Origin: Marthasterias glacialis
Lineage: Eukaryota; Echinodermata; Asteroidea; Forcipulatida; Asteriidae
Direction: 5' to 3'
Assembly: GCA_911728455.2 (NCBI GenBank)
Contig: OU452229.1
Location: 7,181,854 to 7,245,853 of the forward strand
DNA length: 64,000 nt
Part shown: piece after piece, positions 10,185 to 20,800 of the stretch
Position numbering within the stretch: the stretch's first letter is position 1
How the letters are laid out: each line of letters opens with the position of its first letter
The notes under the pieces: model-generated
Told to the model about the DNA's origin: nothing
The model's database searches: none
Seen by the model: only the letters and a program-made list of their open reading frames with translations
Program-made: the position numbers and the translations under genes

Positions 10185-11811
10185 AAAAGGTCAAACATTT
10201 CAATGACAACAACAAAGATCACGAGCAAAGGGATCATGGCACATGGGCAACAGTATGTTTCTAAACACTTATACAAGTAATTGAAACTAGACGTCATCTC
10301 CAGTGACGTTTTTCTGGCTCAACATCATCTTCCTTTCTTTTCTTATGACATATGAGTCAGTGACAGCAGCGACAAGAAAATGTGTCTGACAAAAAGCGAT
10401 TACGCAGATTTAGCCCGATGACGTATTTGTTGGAACACTACTCATTCATTTTCTTTTGTCAAAGAACTGTACAAATGCATTTCAACATCACCCAGTGAAG
10501 ATTTGTTTGGGGTCGATTATTTAGTCAAAGAAGATGTTTAGTACGACGTTTTTATACACCGGTCGTTTCCATCCATTTTCTTAACAGAACAGAATATTAA
10601 AAATTGAGGTTGTTCGTATTACCTTGATATGTGGTGTTGGCAAAGATTATTTAAAAATACCTCCGGAGTGATCATGACCTTTTTTCCAAGAGATGTCCAA
10701 ATTGTCTTCCCACGGCTGTAATAATGATTTTTACATACATTGTTTTAGTTATAGTTGACATAATATGGACTGATGCAAAACGTACATTTGGAGTGAATCT
10801 GCCATTTAGTGAATTACTAAAAATGTCAATTAGGTACTGTTGGTTACACCTGAACCTTAGTGAAGTTAGCACAACATGTTAACTTACACTCTTCGTAGCT
10901 TATTTTGTGATCGTTGGTGTTCAAAAGAATAGATTATAGATTATTATTACTTTAGAATGATACATTGACAAGTTACACATAATGGTCTATGGCCCCTTAT
11001 TTCCATTCAACTCCTCTGTATCTACCGATTTGTTTCTCCTTAAAAGTAATCGAAGTTAATATATTGACATTCGAAATCCATAAATGATAAAGCTTTTGTA
11101 GAGGAAAATGTTAAAATATTGTTAGAGGGATTAAGAGGCAAGTGCATCGTGAGTTTTTAATGTAATATGAGAACATCGCCAAGCCCCATTCTTGGTACGG
11201 TATATTTTGATTGTTTATCATTATTTTAACAGTTGTGGGGTTCATTACTGTCATGATTGTCTTTTTAAGATACACAAATACAAATGTAGATTTAGAGACT
11301 TTGGAATTCTTACTGAGCCTTCCTTCGAAAACAATATCTTAACAATTATAAGGTGGATAAAAGAGGAACAAAGAAGAGCATAATTTTCAGAACTGTGTAG
11401 AGTATATTTTATGTATTGTTTTAATTATACGGAAATTCAATATTTGTAAACAGCTGACAGAAAAAGAAACAAATTGTTGATGGTTGGTTATATCTGAACG
11501 TGATGCATTTAGGCACACAGTAAGGAGTTTATGGTTGTAGCAAAATTTTAAAACTAAAACTTGTAAACTACCCCCCCCCCCCCATGCAAACGAAATGTAT
11601 CAAACAAAATTCAAACTTTAAAACGTGTTATCGAGAATTGTTGGTAGGTTTGTGTTTAATTTACTTTTTACGTAAAACATTAACATGTACTTTTTATCAT
11701 GAAGCTGATATTCAGATATTTAAAGTTCATAATCAATACAGATATCAAAAGTATTGAATTCTAGGCATAGACAGGATTGGCAAAGATAAAAAAAAAACAA
11801 TTTTGCTTAGT
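10185..11811. other. Intergenic, no gene recognised
   Basis: AT-rich sequence downstream of the GTPase gene, probably including its 3' UTR. There is a C-run at about 11571-11584. Open frames here are short and low in complexity, and none resembles a known protein. Confidence 0.6.
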
Positions 11812-12050
11812 TCCAGTCTGAAAGCTTAGTACTAGAACCAGTTTTCTCTGAAATATTTGTCTTTGAAATGCTGTCATATTCGAGAAAACTGTTTCTGAAA
11901 ACCTACAACAACAAAAAAACTAGCTGATTTTGGTTGTAACAATCGAAATTAAGGACAATGTGTTTACATGCTGAAACGTGTACGTAGTTTTTCACTATTT
12001 TCTCCTGACTCGGACGACGGTTTGCGCCCCAAATTCCACAGGTGTGTTTT
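11812..12050 (-). repeat. Dispersed ~250-bp repeat, copy 1
   Basis: Conserved landmarks are CAGTCTGAAAGCTTA, CTGAAA(A)TACTGTCA, GGTTGTAACAATC, GTTTACATGCTGAAA, then GTTTTTCACTATTTTCTCCT and GACTCGGACGACGG. Further copies lie at 23786-24060 (same orientation), 17325-17560 and 36470-36715 (both opposite). No open frame is conserved among copies, so it is a noncoding interspersed repeat of unknown class. Strand is given by the orientation used in the other entries and is arbitrary. Confidence 0.7.
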
Positions 12051-13489
12051 TACCATGTATCTATTAAATCAGACAAAGTAAGAACATTTCTATGTCAACT
12101 TTACCAGTCCTGTTTAGAGCCTTTGAGGATGTGCGCGTATGCTTAAGAACATCTTAAAATTTACCCAGTTTATTCGATTTACTCAATTTATTGCGTTTAC
12201 AGTGCACTCAAATTTACAATGTTGTGTTATGCTAATTTAGTGCTGCTGTAGAACTCATTAGGTGTGAAATTAATCCTAGCTTGAAGTAGTTCATAACGAG
12301 TAAAAAGTTTAAAACTTTTTTTGTCATAGAATTCGCAAGGTGTATATTTCGTGTTAGTAAAATTTAATGTAAGCTAGAGTCATATTCTTTGGTTCGTATA
12401 GTTGTCAAACTAGTTACATAGTGTGATTTAGATTATTATAATATGACGCCATAACATTACTATGATAAATCGGATGTATCCCAGTTTTACTAGCCCTTAT
12501 TTGCAGACACGAAGGACTTTGTTCTTGGGTGTTGCTGATTGCGAATCTAATGTTATAAAAGGGAAAAGTTAGTGTTTGATAAACCAAGTCACTTCTTTAT
12601 AAATTGGGTGTCGTATCATGTAAATTCTCATTGGTCATTATAATAGCATTTTGTATCTTTGATAGTACTGCGTTATGTAGTAATGACGTGTCTGTAACGT
12701 TTATGTTTTTCATATTTTTGCGCTTTTATTGCGCCTTCGATCACTTCATTGCTCTACATATGGGAAACATTTCATACATGCCTACTCTTACTAAAACAAA
12801 CCTGGCGCAACACAAATACAAATTATATTCAGTTATTATCACCATTGATATTGTTCTTTTAAGATGCTTATGGTATCATGTAGAATGCTTCGTTTCGTTA
12901 AACAGAAGTAAGTGGGTTGTATTTATAGTTGTTTATGTATCCAGAAATATGTCGCTCACTTACGTTGGTTCAAACTGATAATTTAAAAGTAATACATACT
13001 TGAATCTTTAGTATGTTACTATGATATGAGCATTTAATTTTTAATGAAATAACACATGTAAGGACTACAGGTTTGTGAGTAGTTAAATAAATAAATAAAA
13101 ACTCAAAAGATCAAATGCAAATAACCTGAATGGAGTCAGTGACGTACAACGTTTGCATAGCAAAGTAGTCAACACGTATTCTGACTCTACCCATATGGTA
13201 TATTCTAGAAAGTTACTTCAGCTTTCAGCCTAGTTCAAAGCAATCGAGTTTGTTATTGCATTGGAATTGAATGAAAACACTCTACAGAGTTTTTACTAGG
13301 TCGATGCCTTGTCAATAACGTCTTTACGCACTCACTATGACCACCTTTTTATGACAAAATAAGTTCTCAAGTTTTGTTATGAAAGATGTACATTCCCAAC
13401 TGCTATCACCTAGAACGTGTACAAATTTTTAGGAGGATTTGAATATAGTAATTTTTAGTAAGATTTTTGTAAACCAGTACTCAGTCGAT
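12051..13489. other. Intergenic, no gene recognised
   Basis: AT-rich DNA. A 124-codon open frame at 12604-12978 has no recognisable motif, a rambling hydrophobic composition and no splice or promoter context. I treat it as chance. Confidence 0.55.
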
Positions 13490-14290
13490 TTAGTTTCACA
13501 TGTAATTGTTAATCTGTTATTAATGTTAAATAATGCTCAATACATAAGTCACTTAATCCAAGGTGAACGTTTAAAGGGAACCCGGTAAGACTGTTTTATT
13601 TCAACAGTTTACATTAATATCAAGCTCACAATTTTCAAGAAATTGTTGATAAAGGTTACCATTTACAACAAACAATATTTTAATATGTTTTTATACCAGT
13701 TACTTTTCACTTACTCTCAAAATGAAATAAAAAAACGAGTGAAAAATTCACTCTCTCGCCGGAGTGGTGTCATTTTAGCTCTTTTGCAAGTGAAACTCAA
13801 TGTGCACCAACACCCTTTTTAAGTTAAATTGGAGCCAACTTCACTCTGATTCACTCTGAAGTACAAAGAGTTGTCCATCATATGGCTCTCTGCAAGAGTG
13901 GTATGGTAGACAATTTTGAGAGTAACCGTGGACGTATCGGGCGGTATAAATCGTGTCATTGGATTTAATAAGTTGAAGCTCTCATTTTTGATGTTTAGAT
14001 TAAACGATATTGTTTACCTTAAACAGAACATTTCGAAAGAATCAAATTTGTATCATGTGTATGTTGTCCTAACAGGTAAATTGTTTGATGTTCCCCTAAT
14101 AGTCAGTTGTTTACGATCCACACACTTTCGTCGACAATACCCCAGCCATGGTCAGGAGTTACCATGCATGATTAATGTCCTGTCAATGCGTCACAACAAT
14201 CAACAAAAAGAAAGTTTACAAAGCCACTGTACTACATTTTCTCATGAGTATTTTACCTTTATTTTCTTGTAACTCGTGTTAGGCGAACCT
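13490..14290. repeat. Diverged repeat paired with 16778-17190
   Basis: Sequence at 13501-13600 (TTCACATGTAA, TTAATGTTAAATAATGCTCAAT, AAGTCACTTAATCCAA, AACGTTTAAAGGGAA) matches 16781-16870 in the same order. A second block (GCGTCACAACAATCAACAAAAA ... CTCATGAGTATTTT) matches 17070-17140. The two regions are therefore diverged copies of one element, with the middle parts differing. No coding potential is supported. Confidence 0.55.
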
Positions 14291-15160
14291 TGAGTAAGCA
14301 TACTGTTGAAGTTTTTACTTAGCTGTTCAGAGTTTCATTTAGGTTCAAGTCACAGAAGCTTTCTGAATATTCTAAATACTACAGTTTACTAAGGCAGATT
14401 GAAACAAGTGCATTATTTTATTGATAAAAACATTGTGCTTTACAACGAATGGGAGACCTTTGATGAGACGCTGAACATTGCTAGAACGACAAGTTTGTGT
14501 AAAACGAAAAACAGTTTCTTTCCTTTGATTTAATTAAAGAGGTGTGGGGTGGGTGTGTTTGGACATCATCTTTTAATGATCAAAGGATGTTTACCATTTC
14601 CCAAGGGGTGGGGTAGATACATCTATTGGTTCATCACAAAATATCTGCGCTAGGTATAGACTGTAATAATAAACACTATTCGGTCATGTTGGTTGTGATA
14701 GCTAACCATGATAACCCCAATATTGACGTTACAATGTACAATAATCGCCCACGCATGTATTTGCCATTGTCATGAAATTTCTCATTCGGGTAATTCCCGC
14801 TTTGAACAACAAACCATCGCAATACTGATTGCGCATAGATAAGTCAGTTCATATCGAGGTCACTTCATCTGGGTGGCTTTAAAGGGACGTCCACGTCAAC
14901 CAGTCGAGATTTTTTTTTTGCACTGAATCTGATTGTTATTCAAGTCAATATTTCTGTCAGTTTGAGACGTTGCAAATTATTCATAACCCACATTAGATTA
15001 TGTGTGTTTTCGTGTCGTTAAGGCGGACTGAAGTTATTCACAAAAATCTTGAATGTCATTGGAAACAATATATTTTTGTGTCCCTGAAATTGTTGACTGA
15101 AACAATTTTTTTTCTCTTTTGGTTTCCCGCTCCCCCTGTCTCCACCCTCCCTGTGCGAGG
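14291..15160. other. Intergenic, no gene recognised
   Basis: AT-rich DNA with no long frame or recognised repeat. A partial CAATGGGAGAC-type end may occur near 14450 (AATGGGAGACC) without a partner. Confidence 0.5.
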
Positions 15161-15162
15161 TG

Positions 15163-15167
<5 letters not shown>

Positions 15168-15243
<76 letters not shown>
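15168..15243. repeat. (GA)n microsatellite
   Basis: An almost perfect GA dinucleotide run of about 76 bp. It produces artificial Arg-Glu or Leu-Ser reading frames on the two strands, which are not genes. Confidence 0.97.
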
Positions 15244-15246
<3 letters not shown>

Positions 15247-15532
15247 GGGGGAGAGAGTACCATCTGTCTCTGAATGGGTCTCTTGCCCTAACTCCCGTTC
15301 ATAGGTTGACTAAGTACAGGTCAATAGAGGGCGCTGTCAGTCTGTACTGGGTGCACCACACTAATTGATAGGCTTCCCATACCAACCAATGCTAAATGCA
15401 AAATTTTTCAAAAATACCAAAACAATATTTAAAAGTCTCTCAGCCACTAGGAAACAAATAGGATTATTATGTTCTGACAACCTCAATTTTCTTTTTAATT
15501 TTTAAAAGGTTAGCCTCTGGGAACCTTGTTCT

Positions 15533-16000
15533 AAATACCTGAAACTTTACGGAGAAAATCTGGAGTGTCATGAATATATGATGGGATCTGTGGCACAAAA
15601 CGGCTGGAAAAAAACTGACAACAAAAAGAGATTGGTGCTCAGTGTGGGGCAACCATTGCCAGATATGATGGGTCTCCCAGGGTTGTCGGGTTTGTGCACC
15701 TTGGGGAGGGGGTCGAATCTGGTTGTTCTAACTTTATATGGGCTTTCTTTCTGGAGAGGTAGTCACGGTCATGCATGTCATCCAATGTGTGTTGAATCTC
15801 CTTTGAAAATGTGCCTGGGGGATCAGTGTCAAGAGGTTTATAGTCGGTTTGGTTGCTGAGTTGTTTCATGTCTTCATCGATGTATTGCTGGCGGTCTATA
15901 ACAACAACAGTGGAGCCCCTGTCAGCTGGCCTGATGATGATATCCTTGCTCGTAGAGTCTTTAACGCCTCGCGTCCTCTTTGGTGAGGTTGTCATGTGTC
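15533..16000 (-). mobile_element. Penelope-like retroelement reverse-transcriptase remnant
   Basis: Read on the minus strand from about 15995, the frame gives DIIIRPADRGSTVVVIDRQQ, then YIDEDMKQLS and later LDDM. It resembles the N-terminal part of Penelope-like (PLE) reverse transcriptases. A frameshift near 15720 is needed to continue with LPKVHKPDNPGRPIISGNGC. A further shift leads to QIPSYIHDTPDFLRKV and then a stop. The PKxHKPxxPGRPI motif is diagnostic of PLE RT. The copy has no RT catalytic core or endonuclease here and is a dead fragment. A separate C-terminal PLE fragment lies at 32330-32560. Confidence 0.85.
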
Positions 16001-16516
16001 ATTTGGGTGGAATGATCATCATTCCAGATGGGTCAGACGACCGCGATCACACACTTTTCAACATAAGAATTTCACAGTTTTGTAGCTGAAATCACTCAAA
16101 AGAAAAGGCTTTCTAAAACTTTGTGATTCCTTTGTCTAGTTGAAATTCCGCACATTCTTTACTTTTTTCGAAGTGATTTACATTATAGGATTTGAGGCAT
16201 TGCATGGTGAGGTATCAATGTATTATTTGGTTTGCGGTAACACCGTGTGATTATATCTACTTTGCTATATAAAGTAGATTGTTCTGGTGAGAACTTGTCT
16301 TGCTATTATTCTACTACCGCTGAGTAGATTTCGGAATTCGGGAGACAACTTAGTTCTGATAAATAATTCGAGCCTTTATGCAGAACAACAAACGAGATCC
16401 ACAAGCGCAACACCGTACCTCAAGACATCAGCTTCCACATAAGTGATATCTGGCTTCCCCACCTCCCGACCAATGGATCTCCTATTGACCCCTTGCACGC
16501 ACGTCACACGCGCCGA

Positions 16517-16628
16517 CTGTGCCACGCTCACCATTTTGGTGGTCAATAGGTTTACGTGTAAACGCCTAAAATGCGCTATTCACTGAATAACACAGTGACA
16601 TTGACCACCAAAATGGCGCCACCAAGAT
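16517..16628. mobile_element. Short inverted-repeat element, CCATTTTGGTGGTCAAT
   Basis: The left arm GCTCACCATTTTGGTGGTCA pairs with the right arm TGACCACCAAAATGGCGCCA around a ~45-bp loop. No open frame. I interpret it as a MITE-like foldback from the inverted repeats alone. Confidence 0.55.
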
Positions 16629-16777
16629 TATTGTGATGATGACGTCAGGTGAAATGGGTAAATATCATAGAGTTATATATAAGAACTAGAGGGCGCACAA
16701 ACCATGCGACACGGCCCGACAAGGAGCATTTTTGTCCACTGAGAAAATGGTACTGTATTCAGTACCGGTAAGATTGT

Positions 16778-17190
16778 TTTCACATGTAACTTTGATACGC
16801 TGCTTTTAATGTTGAATAATTCTCAATATTTAAGTCATTTAATTCAATAAGTGAACACTCAAAGGGAAAATTGTCATTAATATCGAACTCGCCCGTTTCA
16901 ACATAGGGAATATGCAATTAGTAGTAATTCGCTCTACAGGTAAGTAGAGTGACGTAGACACACCCTTTTCGGAGTTCCACGTTAACTTATCATGGGCGTA
17001 GTCACACAGGACGGTATAGAACTTGTCAGTTGATTTATTATTTCGTGAATACTCAATACATGACTCCGTGAAACGCATCACAACAATCAACAGAAATAAA
17101 AATTGACCAAGTCATTGGAATAAAGTCTCTCATAAGTCTTTTAATTTTCGAGCAATTCATGTTACACGAAAATGTTAATGAACATAGGCC
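16778..17190. repeat. Diverged repeat paired with 13490-14290
   Basis: Shares ordered sequence blocks with 13490-14290 (see that entry) but is shorter, lacking much of the middle. Located about 600 bp downstream of the first insulin-like gene's last exon. Confidence 0.5.
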
Positions 17191-17324
17191 CATTGTAATA
17201 AAACAATCACTATGATGTTTTATAAGAAAGTATCATGTTCTACGTCAAGCCATATCAGAATACATCGTCACTTTCCAGGGAAAAACAAAACTGGTTACTG
17301 TTTTTGTTCATGCCACTACTAATA

Positions 17325-17560
17325 GTGCAGTGTTCTTATTTTGTGTGATTCAACATGGTCAAACAAATAATAATAACAAGCTGTGAACATTTGAGCTCAA
17401 TCCATCGTCAGAGTCAGGAGAATATAGTGAAAAACCGTGCACACTTTTCAGCATGTAAACACAATGTCGTAACAATCGAAATCAAAATCAAAAGTTTGAT
17501 TTTCTCGACTTTGACAGTATTTTCAGACAGAAATGTTTCTGTGGAAGAATGGTACTGGTA
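17325..17560 (+). repeat. Dispersed ~250-bp repeat, copy 2 (inverted)
   Basis: Reverse-complement relative of 11812-12050 and 23786-24060. Landmarks are GTGCAGTGTTCTTATTTTGTG, GTCAGAGTCAGGAGAATATA, TTTTCAGCATGTAAACACAA and TTTCTCGACTTTGACAGTAT. It lies about 250 bp beyond the stop codon of insulin-like gene 1. The fourth copy has a similar position relative to gene 2. Confidence 0.7.
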
Positions 17561-17753
17561 GCCTATATCTTTAAAAAAAGAAAAGAAAAAAATATAGGAT
17601 GAATAGCAATTATGTTTTTTACCTTTCATCTTGTCTTTAAAATGTTGACTATAGGCCTACAGATTGTACATTAAACTATGTTGTGCTTTTCAAACAGGAT
17701 TTATTACAGTGCGTGGGAAAAACGATTATGTTTTTTTTTTTTTTTATTATTAT

Positions 17754-17759
17754 TTTATT
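17754..17759 (-). promoter_or_regulatory. Candidate polyadenylation signal, insulin-like gene 1
   Basis: The plus strand TTTATT reads AATAAA on the minus strand, about 47 bp after the TAA stop at 17806-17808. It is followed by further A-rich sequence. The position is suitable for a short 3' UTR, but A-richness makes a chance match possible. Confidence 0.5.
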
Positions 17760-17805
17760 TTAAGAGACATTTATGCAAGGAGAGGTTCGCATTCTGCATA
17801 AGTCT

Positions 17806-20800
17806 TTAGCAGAGTTCGTAAACCTCTTCGTAGGAGCATCCTTCATGACAACATTCCTCGGACAGGCTCCTCTTTTCTATTCCCCTCTCCAAGAAGTTGT
17901 TTGCGTCTTTCTTCTCTTCCACGAAACCATCTAGAAAACATAGTTAAATCGAACAACCAGTGATTGAGTTAGTGATCAGTTGTAAAATACTGTATCCGAA
18001 TACAATAATAACAAATTACACTTTGACATAATAATGTTATGGTCTAAAGCTTTGATCAGTTTGATCATTGTCGTTCTGTATCGAACTGTGTTTAATCCCA
18101 TTTGTAAACACAAGGGGAGGGGAGGATAGCATCAATTGCTTATGTGTAGGAAACCGTTTCAGTACTATCAAGTCAAGAGAGGGATATTAAAAAATATCCC
18201 TCTCTTGACTTGATTTCAACTTGATTTCAACATTTTAGTTTGGGGTTAGTACTTCCTGATCTTGTTTTATCCTATACCGATATATAGTCCAGGCTCAAGA
18301 ATGCCAAAATTGCTTTAAAAAGATTTGACCCTACACCATCCGTTCCCCTTAATTTCTTATTTTCTGTATGGTACATTATAATAATTTATGAAGTTGCAAG
18401 TCAGCCTTTCGATAATTTCATACAGTGTAATTTTGATCGTTAGTTCAATGACATTGATGCAGTTTGGCCTACATTTTTTGAGTTTCAGTTCCGATGCTAA
18501 AATGTATAGCCCCTGCTGTAGTGGTTTTTTTTTCTTTTAAAGTTTTCCTGTTGGTAAGTGATGACGTTTTGGAGCCGGAAGTGCAATGTAAACGAATGGT
18601 ATACATAATATTGTACATGAACTTTCGTTACATCGCACTTTCGGCTCCAAAACGTCATCATTTACCAACAGGATTCTGTACCAGTGGGTTAACCAACCAC
18701 CCGCAGGGGAGCCGTGACGCGTGTCAAGACATCGCGCGCGCGTTATTTGCAGGAAATAGTCCCCGAATCCGGCAACGTCGTTCCAATGGGTAATTGATCA
18801 CGCCGCGCCATTTTTGATTTATTTTTGTTGATACCGAGGTTGACTTTAACAAGCGGGCGCGCAAAGCAGTCAGTTTTGGGAGCCAATCAGCGTGGTTTTT
18901 CAGTGCCTCCCTTCCAGGGGTCTGAGACGAGAGATATTGATACGCGCTGCCCATGGTGGCGAGGTTGCGAACCCGGCTTTAGAGAGGTTGCACGACCCCA
19001 GGAAAAATTCGTTTCGCAGCCATGTTGAGTACTGCCATGTAAAAACTCAATGGCTGGTGCGTCGTCTGCTGAATGATTTCCAGCGTCTGTTTGTGCACAC
19101 AGCATTAGAAAAAGGTTTCAGGTGACGTCACGTGAAACCTCTCTACACACAACAAAACGTACTGATAACAGCGCCCTCTCAAGGTCTGAACATTGAACAG
19201 CATTAACAAAAAATAATAAATGAATCTAGGGAGTTTAAAAAAGTTCTTTCAATTGTTGAATTGCTCATGGTTGAAATGCTCATGAGTTTATTGTTGAAAT
19301 AAAACATTTCAGCAGAATAAACATATTTTAAAGATATGTTTTATATTGTTTTATATATTTCTTATTAATGGTTATTTCTGACTGAGGTTTGTTATAAAAC
19401 ACATTATGGACTGGCATACTTCGGTCACAGGCGCACGACTATGCCCACCGGCCCTACCCTGTGAGTGACCACCAGAGGAGGGTCATTTTTTCCTGCTCAC
19501 TCACAGTCTCTCGGGACGCATAGACATGCACTAAGGACCTCATTGCCAGTCCATATGTGTGCAATATAGCCCTATATAGGACTCATCCTCTGTGCTGTAC
19601 ACAGATACTGTAGTATAAACGAAAGTTAAGGCATCCAGGGCTAGTGTGCAATATAACTTGTAACACTCCCTTTTGTACTAGAAAACCGCGCGATGCAACG
19701 CGACACCTGCAACGAATGTGCTATCCATAGCAACCAATGTGTTATACCCATAGCAACAGCAGTTTCTTTGTACCTAGACGTCTAGGCACAATTATATGCA
19801 TTGGGTGTTATAAAACAACTATTGACGGATTTTACCCATGCTATGGTTAAAACTACAACTCCCGAGGTGATCCCCGGCCGTTCTTCCTCTCCCTCGGCTG
19901 CGCCTCGGGAACAGCGGCGTAGCCAGGATTTTTTCAATGGGGTGGGGGGGGGGGCACAGGGGGCGTTGCTTTACATTGGGGGGGGGAGGCAGGGTTTATG
20001 TTTTTTAATGAACTATAATTATGTATCTAGACTATTTTCATGGGGGGGGGGCACCTGGGGGCACTGGGGGGCCCGTGGTTACGCCGCTACTCGGAAATAG
20101 TAGTTTTAACCAAATCACTCAAAGCAGTCAATAGTTGTAAAATAGACCTTGTGCACGTGACATCACCGACTGCTTGCAATCATTTTGGTGATCACCAGTG
20201 CGTATTTCAGTCGCGTGCAACCGTTACAAAATAATCCGTTGCGAAAGGCAAGATGCGATTATCGACCCAATCACTGCAAATAAAAAGCTTATACATTCTG
20301 CTAAATTATGCTTGTAACGTTGCTTGGCGTCAGGCTGACACAAGTGTTGTGTAATTTTGCCACATAAATCTTGTTATAAACTCAAAATACAAAATTCTTA
20401 ATTATGAAAGTAAGCTTGGTATGTAAATTCATTAAGTGACGTAACAGTTTGCAGTTTTCGCACACTAAAAACTAACTTAGTCATAACAGCATTAATTAGT
20501 CACTTTAGACCACATTTTGACTAAAATTAGTCAAAAATGACTAATTAAGGCTGTTTTGACTAACTTTAGTTTTAAAGTGCGGAAACGATTACAATAGTCC
20601 CACTCGAATTTGTTAAAGGGGCTGTGTCATCATGGTTGCAGCAGGCCTGTAGTTTTCCGTGGAAAGATAAACTCTCACCCAGATACTGTGCAAACGCCCG
20701 CTTGCGGTCAAATCACAAAGGGTGCCGTCTTTGTCAAATTGTGATATGACCGCACGCGACCGTTTGGTGACTGGGTCATTCCATTTACTGCTATAATAAT

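Noticed and set aside
6543-10297. Several minus-strand frames of 60-166 codons
   Set aside because: Antisense shadows of the well-supported FN3-GTPase coding exon.
12604-12978. 124-codon plus-strand frame
   Set aside because: No domain, no splice context, hydrophobic AT-driven composition; chance is the simplest explanation.
15000-15368. Long plus- and minus-strand frames rich in Arg-Glu or Leu-Ser
   Set aside because: They are translations of the GA microsatellite.
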